Source: DASXUX01 sp036504595 (GTDB taxonomy: Bacteria; Planctomycetota; SZUA-567; H5-PLA8). From it: a stretch of DNA of 64,000 bases. Of the stretch, positions 55,552 to 63,547 are shown one piece after another (the first letter of the stretch is position 1; every line of letters begins with the position of its first letter). The stretch is taken from positions 135,970-199,969 of the forward strand of contig DASXUX010000020.1 in NCBI GenBank assembly GCA_036504595.1. Direction: 5' to 3'. The notes beneath the pieces are model-generated. The model saw only the letters and a list, made by a program, of their open reading frames with translations. It had not been told where the DNA came from and made no database searches. A program made the position numbers and the translations under genes.

Positions 55552-56601
55552 TCACGCGCGTGCTTCCTCAATCAGCGCCACCAGGTTCGCCAGCGGCACG
55601 TCGGCTTGCAGCGTAATCCCGGGTTCGAGTATGTAGCCGCCGCCAGCGCCCATTTCGCGTTTCAGTTTGCGGACTTCGGCGCGGATCTGTTCGGGTGCGC
55701 CGAAGGGAAGCAGTTCCTGCGTGCCCACGCCGCCGCAGAAGGTCAGATCGCGGCCGAACTCGCGCTTCAGTTCGAAAATGTCCATCGTCTCCGGCTGAAT
55801 CGGATGCAGGATGTCCAGCCCGATCTCGATCAGGTCCGGCACGATCGCCCGCACACATCCGCAACTGTGGTGAAAGACGGTGCGCCCGTTCTGCTTGGCT
55901 AACGCATAAATCTCGCGCAGCAGCGGCTTGATCCGCGCGCGCCAGTCGGCGGGAGACATCAGCAGACCGCGCTGCGTGCCGTAATCGTCGCTCAGCGCCA
56001 CGCCTTCGAACTGGAAGCGCCCGAACAGAATCCGCATCGTCGCGAGGATGTGGTCCGTCAGCCGGCGCAGCAGTTCATCGACGAAGGCCGGCTCGAGCAC
56101 CCAATCCATCAGGATGCTATCCATCCCGCGCATGAATGTCGCCCGCTCCCACAGATCGCCCACCCACACGATGCGATAGTGCCCCGCCTCGCGCGCGCAG
56201 AACTTTGCCATGTCCTCGAAACGATACGCGGCGGCCGGGTCGGGGAACTGGAAGCCACGCAGACTTGCTTCTTTGAGGCTTGGACCGACCGGCGAGCCGC
56301 GATCGATCTTGCTCGTCGTCCAGACCACGCCGAATTCATCCGTCACGGTCTCGCCAAAATGATCGGGATCGGCATACAGCGGCTTGATCGATTTCGGCGC
56401 TGTCATGCGAATCGGGAACTCGAGGAAATCCTCCAGCCCGCGCTCCAGGCCGTAATGCTGAAGCAAACTCTGCCGTGCCGGCGGCGAGAACATGAAGTTG
56501 TACGGCACGGCGGCGGGCTGGCGGTGAGCCAGCACCTGCTCGATCCACCCGGACGATTGGGGATTGGGGATTTCGGATTTCGGATTGGCTGCGTTTGCCA
56601 T
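55552..56601 (-). CDS. Uroporphyrinogen decarboxylase-family (methyltransferase-like) protein
   Basis: 349 aa. UroD/MtaA superfamily TIM barrel. GDLWERATFMRGMDSILMDW, VALSDDYGTQRGLLMSPADW and FHHSCGCVRAIVPDLIEIGL (a zinc-type His/Cys set typical of corrinoid-dependent methyltransferases rather than HemE), then ILHPIQPETMDIFELKREFG and TFCGGVGTQELLPFG. Probably demethylates an unknown substrate or acts in a sugar-related pathway as in other Planctomycetes. ATG 56601; residues 6-16 (NPKSEIPNPQS) come from a GGATTTC array, so it has an insertion near its N-terminus. Confidence 0.87.
   Translation of the reverse strand: MANAANPKSEIPNPQSSGWIEQVLAHRQPAAVPYNFMFSPPARQSLLQHYGLERGLEDFLEFPIRMTAPKSIKPLYADPDHFGETVTDEFGVVWTTSKIDRGSPVGPSLKEASLRGFQFPDPAAAYRFEDMAKFCAREAGHYRIVWVGDLWERATFMRGMDSILMDWVLEPAFVDELLRRLTDHILATMRILFGRFQFEGVALSDDYGTQRGLLMSPADWRARIKPLLREIYALAKQNGRTVFHHSCGCVRAIVPDLIEIGLDILHPIQPETMDIFELKREFGRDLTFCGGVGTQELLPFGAPEQIRAEVRKLKREMGAGGGYILEPGITLQADVPLANLVALIEEARA
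56555..56588. repeat. Heptamer array GGATTTC/GGATTGG, coding
   Basis: GGATTGG GGATTTC GGATTTC GGATTGG. Translated just after MANAA of the UroD-like protein. Confidence 0.8.
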
Positions 56602-56658
56602 TAGTAATAGATACCCCGCGCGTTGACGAACTCTGTCCCATCGGCCAGAATTATCGCG

Positions 56659-56976
56659 ATGGAACCAAAGACCGCCGACCCGAACGACCCGGCCTTTCAC
56701 GACGTTCAAATCGATGACGATGGCAGGAACTTTTTCGTGAGTGCGCATCTGGACGTGCGCGGCCTGACCTGCCCGATGCCCGCGCTGAAAGCGATCGAGC
56801 ACAGCCTGCTGCTGGCTGCCGGTGACGTGCTGGAGATCGTCGGCGACTGGCCGGGCTCGAAACTGGAAGTTCCCTACGCGATGCTCGGCCGCTCCGGCTT
56901 GGAAGTCGTGCGCATCATCGAAAGTTCTGTGCCAGAGGACGAGACGTGGTGGATCTACGTCAGGCGCCTCACCTGA
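56659..56976 (+). CDS. TusA-family sulfurtransferase-like protein
   Basis: 105 aa. TusA/SirA fold: LDVRGLTCPMPALKAIEHSL with the CPxP cysteine (CPMP), followed by LLLAAGDVLEIVGDWPGSKL and the second helix YAMLGRSGLEVVRI. The family carries sulfur as a persulfide for tRNA thiolation, cofactor synthesis or other transfers; the exact one here is unknown. N-terminal about 30 residues extra and acidic. Divergent from the UroD-like gene with about 57 bp between starts. Confidence 0.85.
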   Translation: MEPKTADPNDPAFHDVQIDDDGRNFFVSAHLDVRGLTCPMPALKAIEHSLLLAAGDVLEIVGDWPGSKLEVPYAMLGRSGLEVVRIIESSVPEDETWWIYVRRLT

Positions 56977-56997
56977 CGCCGAGTTGGCGATTGCCCG

Positions 56998-58503
56998 TCA
57001 GCGTTGCGGGGAATCCGGTTTCCGCTCCAGGTAGACGATCTCCGCGGGCGCCGGATACGAAAAACACACCTTTACGGTCCCGCGTCGCACCACCTGGTAA
57101 TACTTCGTGACCATCTCCGCGAATCCTTCAGAATGATAGCCATTCAGATAAACCAACATCCGCGCAAAACGCTTTTTGCGAAAGGGCTCCTCGAAGACGT
57201 CAACGTTAAGCCGGCCCGGCGGCAGCGTGCGTATATGCGTGGGTTCGCAGAAGAAACGCCGGCAGTCCGCCCGCTGCGCGATCGGCGTCCAAAAGCGTTC
57301 CGCGTAGACCGGCTCATCCGTGCCTTGCAGGAAACGCGCCGCAAGATCCGCCTCGGCCATTTCTGCGGGACTTGGCTTCTCAAACACCCCGGCGAAGGGC
57401 AACTGCAGCAGCAGGTGAAGCCCCACCAGGCCCGCTCCGCCGAGGATCAGCGGCGCTCGCAGAATGCCGGCCTTCAACAGATCGTTCACGCTGAGCACTG
57501 CCGCAACGATCAAACCCGGATACGTGGGCAGCAGGTAGTTCGCTCCGCTGAGATCGAAGAGAATCAACCAGAAACTGGCGAAGTGCCCCAGAACATAGGT
57601 GTCCAGCAAGTCCCAGGAGCGGCCCGCCAGATGCGCGGCCATGCGCGCCAGCACAATGCCGGCGAGAACGGCGATCGCGGCAATCTCCGGAACCGCGAGG
57701 TGCACCAGTCTCGACGAATCGAAGACTCGACGCACCGTCAGATGCAGCAGCGAGTCCATCAGCACCGGCCCGAAGCGCCATAGGGAAAGCGCCAACAGCA
57801 CGGTGCAGAAACCGGCGATCAAAGCGCCGACAATCAGCCCGGGCCGTGGCCGGGCGATCAACAGATGGAGCGCAACAGCAGCAGCGCCGAACAGCGCTGT
57901 TTGTTTTGTAAACAGCGCCAGTGAGACAAAGAAAGCACCCCAGATCGCCGGCTTTACAAAGCTGGAGCGGGACGGTTGCTCTTCACCCGCGCGCAGCACG
58001 TTTTGAAGAAAGTACAGACTGGCAAAACTGAAAAGCGTCATCCATCCATCGCTGCGAACGTAGATGAGATATTGTCCCACGCTGAAGCCGGCGGGCACCA
58101 GCAGCATGCCGGCAATAACGAGGCACATGGGCACGCGGGCCTTATAGAGAAACAGGCCGACCAGCGACATGACACCCACCAGAGGAAGCAGGCTCACCAT
58201 GCGCAGCATGGCCATACTGGGCGCAAAAATTTGCGCGGCCAGCCAGTTGATGACCGGATACACCGGCGGATAGATGTTTCCAAACATTGGGAACTGCGTG
58301 GAATCGCTGTAGATCGGCCCGCCCTCGAGCATTTGATGCAGATAGACGAGGTGATCGCCTTCTGACATTACGTAGTCGAGCGGATAGTTGCGCATGGAGA
58401 TCGCGAAGAGCGGAACCACGGCTGCCCGAATGGCCAGCACGATCAAGATCATCGCGATGACGACGCGTTCCCATTTCCTGGCTGGCGAGGCGGGCTCCTG
58501 CAT
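56998..58503 (-). CDS. Polytopic membrane protein, GT-C/GT39-like
   Basis: 501 aa, about 11 predicted membrane segments from the hydrophobic pattern, and a C-terminal soluble part (from about 380). The N-terminal loop has Asp/Glu residues (MSEGDHLVYLHQMLEGGPIY), reminiscent of dolichol-phosphate mannosyltransferase-type GT-C enzymes. This is only a resemblance; no catalytic proof. ATG 58503 is preferred because GGAGAACCGG lies upstream. A TTG at 58515 would add four residues. Converges with the TusA-like gene. Confidence 0.75.
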   Translation of the reverse strand: MQEPASPARKWERVVIAMILIVLAIRAAVVPLFAISMRNYPLDYVMSEGDHLVYLHQMLEGGPIYSDSTQFPMFGNIYPPVYPVINWLAAQIFAPSMAMLRMVSLLPLVGVMSLVGLFLYKARVPMCLVIAGMLLVPAGFSVGQYLIYVRSDGWMTLFSFASLYFLQNVLRAGEEQPSRSSFVKPAIWGAFFVSLALFTKQTALFGAAAVALHLLIARPRPGLIVGALIAGFCTVLLALSLWRFGPVLMDSLLHLTVRRVFDSSRLVHLAVPEIAAIAVLAGIVLARMAAHLAGRSWDLLDTYVLGHFASFWLILFDLSGANYLLPTYPGLIVAAVLSVNDLLKAGILRAPLILGGAGLVGLHLLLQLPFAGVFEKPSPAEMAEADLAARFLQGTDEPVYAERFWTPIAQRADCRRFFCEPTHIRTLPPGRLNVDVFEEPFRKKRFARMLVYLNGYHSEGFAEMVTKYYQVVRRGTVKVCFSYPAPAEIVYLERKPDSPQR

Positions 58504-58678
58504 CCGGTTCTCCAATTGTCGCTCGTTCTTCTAACATCGGTGTTGAAGTTCCGCAACGATAGCGCGACAGGACGGCGCCACCGCAATTCGATGCGTTGGA
58601 CGTCTGACAGGTTCGACGAATAAACGCGATGAAAGTATGGAGATTATATCTGCTTTGAACCGCGGACGAGAGGAGTCG

Positions 58679-59926
58679 CTATTGTCCTTTGGCCCCGGGC
58701 GCTTCGATCGTCGCGGTGCCTTTGACTTCGATCGCAAACGGTCCGTCCTTCGGAACCTTGTAGTTGAAGGCTTTCTCTTTCTTCCCGTTCAAGTGAATCT
58801 CGCACGCGCCTTCGTTGATGCTGACCAGCAGCACGTCTTTCGCCAGCGCACCCACCAGCGCGATTTCGCGCTCCACCAGCGGCTTGAACCCCGTGTTGCT
58901 CGGCACCACCGAGTAGCTGTAGCTGCTGCTATAGTTTTGGCACGGCGTGATCAGATTGGCCTTGCCGCCCTGAAAAACCATCCCGTAGCCGGTCAGGCCC
59001 AGATTGGATTTGCTGGTCGTCGTGCTGCTTGAGCTGGTGCTGGTGGCCGCGTCAAAGCCGTTGCGGACGAATGCTTTCACGGTCCCCGTTCCGCCGCGAT
59101 GAACAGCAACCTGGATCGCGCCGTTGGTCTTTGCCGCTTCCAGTTTTCCGTCCGTCACTTCGTAAACGTTCTCGGATTTCTTCGTCCACTTCCCCGTGAT
59201 TTTCGTCCAGCCCGCCTGCCGCAACGCGCGCTCCACGTCGGGCGGAACGTCCATCGTGCCGCTGCTCGTCGAAGTGACAACCGCGGAGGTGTCTTTGCTC
59301 GGCGTGCTGGGCGCAAGAGCCACCGCGCCGACCTTCGGCAACTTTTCCGCAGCCACATAGTCGGCCATGTGCAGCTTCTGCACGCGCTCGGCGACTTCGG
59401 ACTGGATCAGCGAATCAGGCGACTTCTTGTAGACGGCGTCCATCTCCTGAGCGTACTCGGTGAGAATGGCTGAGAGTTGTTGCGTGTACGGGTTGAGCGT
59501 CAGCAGACGCCGCTCGGCATCCATGCGCATGCTGGGATAGTTGGGTCCGCCCGTTTCGTCTTTGCGAATCTCTCGCAGCGCGCGCGACAGAAAATCCGCG
59601 GCGGCCGTCCGCGGTCCGGTGCGCTCAAAAATCTTCCCCAGCTCGTACAACGCCTGCGGGCAGTTCTCGTCGTAAATCAACGCCTTGAAAGCGATGTCGC
59701 GAGCCTTCTCGAACTTTCCATCTTGAGCCAGCTTCGCGGCGGCGGCGGCGAATCCGCTGGCGGCCACTTTGTCGCGCGGACGCTCCTCGGTCTTTGGCGC
59801 GTCCGCTTTCGTGTCCGCATCGGCCGGCGGATTAATCACGCGCGGACCGAACGGCCCGATTTCTTCGGCCGCAAATAACGAGAAACTGACCGTGGCGATA
59901 ACAGCGATTGCGCGAACAGAAAACAT
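58679..59926 (-). CDS. Secreted TPR-like protein of unknown function
   Basis: 415 aa. Signal peptide MFSVRAIAVIATVSFSLFAA, then a helical tetratricopeptide-like stretch (about 55-145; LAQDGKFEKARDIAFKALIY, CPQALYELGKIFERTGPRTA). A Ser/Thr-rich middle follows (TSTSSSSTTTSKS near 300) and a beta-rich C-terminus (NYSSSYSYSVVPSNTGFKPL, DVLLVSINEGACEIHLNGKK). No enzyme motif. ATG 59926 chosen with GGAGCGGG before it. Divergent from the GH42-like gene (about 245 bp between starts). Promoters for both should lie there but are not distinct. Confidence 0.75.
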   Translation of the reverse strand: MFSVRAIAVIATVSFSLFAAEEIGPFGPRVINPPADADTKADAPKTEERPRDKVAASGFAAAAAKLAQDGKFEKARDIAFKALIYDENCPQALYELGKIFERTGPRTAAADFLSRALREIRKDETGGPNYPSMRMDAERRLLTLNPYTQQLSAILTEYAQEMDAVYKKSPDSLIQSEVAERVQKLHMADYVAAEKLPKVGAVALAPSTPSKDTSAVVTSTSSGTMDVPPDVERALRQAGWTKITGKWTKKSENVYEVTDGKLEAAKTNGAIQVAVHRGGTGTVKAFVRNGFDAATSTSSSSTTTSKSNLGLTGYGMVFQGGKANLITPCQNYSSSYSYSVVPSNTGFKPLVEREIALVGALAKDVLLVSINEGACEIHLNGKKEKAFNYKVPKDGPFAIEVKGTATIEAPGAKGQ

Positions 59927-60171
59927 GATACCCGCTCCGTCTCTTACCCAAGATGTGACTGGCAAGTGCACCCAGGGTTTGACGCCAATCTCTCTGAAAG
60001 GATGCGTCGAATCCTGTAAAGTTCGCGCTTTACACAATGTGCAGACAAATCGCCAACAGATGACGCAGGTTATTGACGAAAAAAGCATTCTTCCGATCGG
60101 AAACCGACGGCTGAAAACGCCCTTTCTTCCGGTACACTGCGCTCGCTCAAGCAAAACCCGGAGGCTCCGCC

Positions 60172-62784
60172 ATGCGCCGCAATGCCCGCTTCCTGTTGCT
60201 CGCCAGTCTGTTGATCTGCGCGGTCGCAACCGCCGCCGAGGGCGTCTTCGTGCGCTTCCGTTTGCAGAAGCCCGAAGCGAGCACGTACTACGTCCAGCTC
60301 GGCGGCTACATCCACAAAGAGAACTGGTATCTCAAGCACGCCATCATCCCCGAAGGCGCCGACAAGAAAGCCGACGCGCGGGTTAAAGCGGGCGAGTTCA
60401 CGCCGTGGTTCGACCTGAAGACGCACGCGGGAAAAGACCTGCACGGCCGGCTGAAACGCGCCGGCGGCCTGGCCGAGTTTCCGAACGTGACGGCGCGATT
60501 TGTGGTGGGGCGGGCCTCCGTGCCGGCCGGCAGGGACGCCGGCGCTACCCCGACGTTGGAACTCGAAATCGAACTGGCCACGGAGGCCGACGAAGCGCAG
60601 ATCGTCAAACGCTGGAAGACGCAGATCGAAGGCGACCAGGTGAGCTTCCTCGTTTCGCCCAATCTAAAGCAGGACGCGGCGGAACTGGAACTCGACAGCG
60701 AAATGACCGCGCGCCGTTTGAAGTGGGCGGAAGAAGCGACCGGCGGCCAGCGTCACGCGCCCAAAAACCTGCTGCTCCAAACGCAGTTCTGGGCTCCGCA
60801 GCGGCAGGAACTGAATCTGAAGGAAGCGCGCGTGCTTTCGCTGCTGGGCTTCAACGCCGTCGGGAACATGCCGCCCGAAGTGAAAGAGAAGTTCCCCGAA
60901 TTCCGCGCCCCGGCCGCCTCGCACGACGTGCGGCTCGATCTGCAAGCCAGCCGCGCCGACGTGGCAAAAGTCTGGGACAAACTGGCGCAGCAGTGGAAGG
61001 CCGGCTTCGCGCCTGGAGCCCCCGTCAATCTTCAGGACGAAATTTGCGCGCGCCCACCCATCGGCAGCCACGAAGGGGCGCTCAAGGAATTCCGCGCCTG
61101 GCTCGCGCAGCAGAAAATCGCTCCGGCCGATCTGGGCGTCGAGAATCTCGATGCCCTGCAACCTATCGAAAACCCGGACGTTTTGCGCGAACGCATGAAG
61201 ACCAACGAGCGCGCCGCGCGCCGGATTTTCTATTACACATCGAGGTTTCGGCAGCTTGCCGCAACTGATCGCATCCGCTGGAACACCGAGGAGCTTCACG
61301 CGCGCTTTGGCGACAAGCCACTTTCGTCCACGCTCGTCGCCGATCATCCCTATTTCGGCGGGACGGGCTTAGGCATGGGCATGGACCAGCAGAACACGAC
61401 ATGGGGCGGCTGGCCGCTGGCTTTGGACTGGTTCGACATCGGCCGGCGCAAGGCTGTCGATTTCATCGGCGTCGAGGACTGGATGGGGCTGCAATTCATG
61501 TACGGGCCGAATTCGACGTGGGAAGGCTTCCAACTCATGGGCTTTCAGTCCGCGATCTTTCGCAGCGCGAGCAAAGGCACGCTCCCCATCATGGCGTGGA
61601 TCACGCCGAGCGACGAACGCAACCTGCGCCTGAAAGCCGCGTCGGCGCTGTGCCAGGGCGCGACGCATTTCTTCTTCTGGTGCTACGGCCCGACGGCGAC
61701 CAGCACCGAAAATTACTGGTCCGACTTGCAGAGCGCTTACCCCGGCATGGCGCATCTTTCGAAGCTGCTCGAATTCGGCGAACCTGTGCTGAACGGCGGA
61801 AAGCTGCGTCCGACGAAAGTCGCACTGCTCTACAGCATTTCGTCCGACCTGTGGCAGCCGTTCGGGTACATCCACATGCTCGACCGCCGCGGCATTTATC
61901 TCGCGCTGACGCATGCGCAATACGGCGTGGACATGCTGACCGAAGAAGATCTCGAAGCCGGCCGCTTGAGCGACTACAAAATCCTCTACACGTCGGACCC
62001 GTGCATCAGCGCGGCGGCGGCGAAAGGAATAAAGGAGTGGGTTGAGAAAGGCGGAACGGTGGTGGCCTCCTGCGCGGCGGGGAGCCGGAACGAATTTGGC
62101 GAACCGACGGACGCCCTGGCCGGCGTGTTTGGGATTAAGCCGGAGATCAAAGTTGAGATGCAGAAGTGCGAGTATCGGGTAAGGGGGAGGTTGAATGATC
62201 TCAAACCCTTTGATCACGTAGAGTTGAGAGAGGATCCTGGCTTCGATATCTCAGGGCTTCGCGTGGACTTCGAAACTGTTGAAAGGAAAGACGCAAAAGG
62301 CACTCTAATCGGTTTGTTTAAGAGCAACGCGAAACCCGCTGTGGCTGAACATCTGGTTGGGCAGGGCGGGAGCACCTACATCGGCGCCAGCATCGGCGTT
62401 AGTTACATCAAGGATGCCAATTTTGTACCGAACGATCTAGCCGAGCGCTGGCCGGCAAAACATCGGAATCTGCTGATATGGTGTGCCGGGGGCGCAGCGC
62501 CGTTCGTACGGCTCTCTACACCCGCTGTCGAAACTGGCGTATATGAGAATGGCGGAAAGCTGGCGCTGGTGCTCGCAAACTTCACCTACAAGCCAATCGA
62601 GCACCTCAACGTCGAGTTGCCCGTGAAAGGCGAAGTGTCCTCGGCCAGGTCACTTGCGAACGGCGAGCTCAAGCACACCAGCGCGCCCGCCGACGGCGCA
62701 TGGAAGCAGGACGGCTATACGCACGTGCTGCGCTTCGAATTGCCGCTGGGGCACGACGATTTGATTGCGATCGAGCCGAAATGA
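60172..62784 (+). CDS. Secreted GH42/beta-galactosidase-like protein
   Basis: 870 aa. Signal peptide MRRNARFLLLASLLICAVAT. An N-terminal beta region (25-170) contains the palindromic element translated as RASVPAGRDAGAT (about residues 113-125). Then a TIM-barrel-like middle (200-560; FMYGPNSTWEGFQLMGFQSA, GTLPIMAWITPSDERNLRLK, GATHFFFWCYGPTATSTENY) and a flavodoxin-like/trimerisation-type part (570-700; VDMLTEEDLEAGRLSDYKIL, GIKEWVEKGGTVVASCAAGS). A final beta domain closes it. The catalytic Glu pair could not be fixed, so it may be a non-classical glycosidase. GGAGG precedes ATG 60172. Confidence 0.75.
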   Translation: MRRNARFLLLASLLICAVATAAEGVFVRFRLQKPEASTYYVQLGGYIHKENWYLKHAIIPEGADKKADARVKAGEFTPWFDLKTHAGKDLHGRLKRAGGLAEFPNVTARFVVGRASVPAGRDAGATPTLELEIELATEADEAQIVKRWKTQIEGDQVSFLVSPNLKQDAAELELDSEMTARRLKWAEEATGGQRHAPKNLLLQTQFWAPQRQELNLKEARVLSLLGFNAVGNMPPEVKEKFPEFRAPAASHDVRLDLQASRADVAKVWDKLAQQWKAGFAPGAPVNLQDEICARPPIGSHEGALKEFRAWLAQQKIAPADLGVENLDALQPIENPDVLRERMKTNERAARRIFYYTSRFRQLAATDRIRWNTEELHARFGDKPLSSTLVADHPYFGGTGLGMGMDQQNTTWGGWPLALDWFDIGRRKAVDFIGVEDWMGLQFMYGPNSTWEGFQLMGFQSAIFRSASKGTLPIMAWITPSDERNLRLKAASALCQGATHFFFWCYGPTATSTENYWSDLQSAYPGMAHLSKLLEFGEPVLNGGKLRPTKVALLYSISSDLWQPFGYIHMLDRRGIYLALTHAQYGVDMLTEEDLEAGRLSDYKILYTSDPCISAAAAKGIKEWVEKGGTVVASCAAGSRNEFGEPTDALAGVFGIKPEIKVEMQKCEYRVRGRLNDLKPFDHVELREDPGFDISGLRVDFETVERKDAKGTLIGLFKSNAKPAVAEHLVGQGGSTYIGASIGVSYIKDANFVPNDLAERWPAKHRNLLIWCAGGAAPFVRLSTPAVETGVYENGGKLALVLANFTYKPIEHLNVELPVKGEVSSARSLANGELKHTSAPADGAWKQDGYTHVLRFELPLGHDDLIAIEPK
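60504..60548. repeat. Dispersed palindromic element in the GH42-like gene
   Basis: GGTGGGGCGGGCCTCCGTGC, then CGGCCGGCAGGGACGCCGGC and GCTACC, one base different from 35736-35780. Same coding frame and orientation. Confidence 0.9.
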
Positions 62785-62796
62785 ACGAGGCCGTGC

Positions 62797-63276
62797 ATGC
62801 CGGAAACTGAACCCGTTCCGCAGCCACAGACAGCCGAGCCAAGACGGGCCGCGCCGGCGTGGGCGCTGAAGGTGCGGCGATACGCACTCACCGCAGCGTT
62901 GCTCTCATTTCTTGGTTTCGGCCTGACGGTCCTGTTTTCCGTTCCTGCGATTCTGTTGGGATGGTGCTTTCCAACGGCTCTGGGGGCGCACGTGCTCACA
63001 TTCATTGGCGTTCTTTGCTTCATCATGAGAATTTCTGAAATCGTGGGCGTGTGCTCATTCGCCGTTTGGCTGGTGATCAGCCTATTGTTCTGCTACCAGT
63101 TCTCGCTGCGCGCGCTGATGCTGGTCGTGATCGCCTCCGCCGCCGGCGTGACGGTTCTGGTGAAATGGCGCTCAGAAGTGGGTTTGATCGTCGGCGCGAC
63201 GATCTTGGGGACTGTTCTTGCGGTGCTCGTCCTTGAGGTGACTCGAAAGCCCATGGGTGACCAGGAGCTGAAGTAG
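62797..63276 (+). CDS. Small integral membrane protein, unknown
   Basis: 159 aa. Soluble Pro-rich N-terminus (1-25), then about four or five hydrophobic segments (YALTAALLSFLGFGLTVLFS, HVLTFIGVLCFIMRIS, VCSFAVWLVISLLFCYQF, GLIVGATILGTVLAVLVLEV) and a short basic C-terminus. No motif or family recognised. ACGAGG precedes the ATG at 62797. It starts 12 bp after the GH42-like gene and is probably co-transcribed with it. Confidence 0.7.
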   Translation: MPETEPVPQPQTAEPRRAAPAWALKVRRYALTAALLSFLGFGLTVLFSVPAILLGWCFPTALGAHVLTFIGVLCFIMRISEIVGVCSFAVWLVISLLFCYQFSLRALMLVVIASAAGVTVLVKWRSEVGLIVGATILGTVLAVLVLEVTRKPMGDQELK

Positions 63277-63502
63277 ATCGTTGAGCGGGGCTGGGTCCAC
63301 CCAATTGCGTCACGAGAATTAAGTTGATATTTGGGTGGTCTTCGGGTAGGGTTTTGGACAGAGATCGTCCCGAATTATATTGATCTCGGACTGGCGCGGA
63401 TAGCGTTGGCGAGGGAAACCGGGCGAATCTCGAATATCGCAGGACTGATCCACAATTTTTCAAGGACGCCAGAACGTGACGGAGCCGTCGTGTGCTTACG
63501 TG

Positions 63503-63535
63503 GCGTGACGGGTGACGCGTGACGGGTGACGAGTG
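63503..63535. repeat. Heptamer array, GTGACGG family
   Basis: GTGACGG GTGACGC GTGACGG GTGACGA, ending just before the ribosome site of the last gene. Confidence 0.85.
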
Positions 63536-63547
63536 GAGAGGTCTGCG

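Noticed and set aside
63331..63522. 63-residue plus frame before the last gene
   Set aside because: No ribosome site, end falls in a GTGACGG array, no recognisable content.
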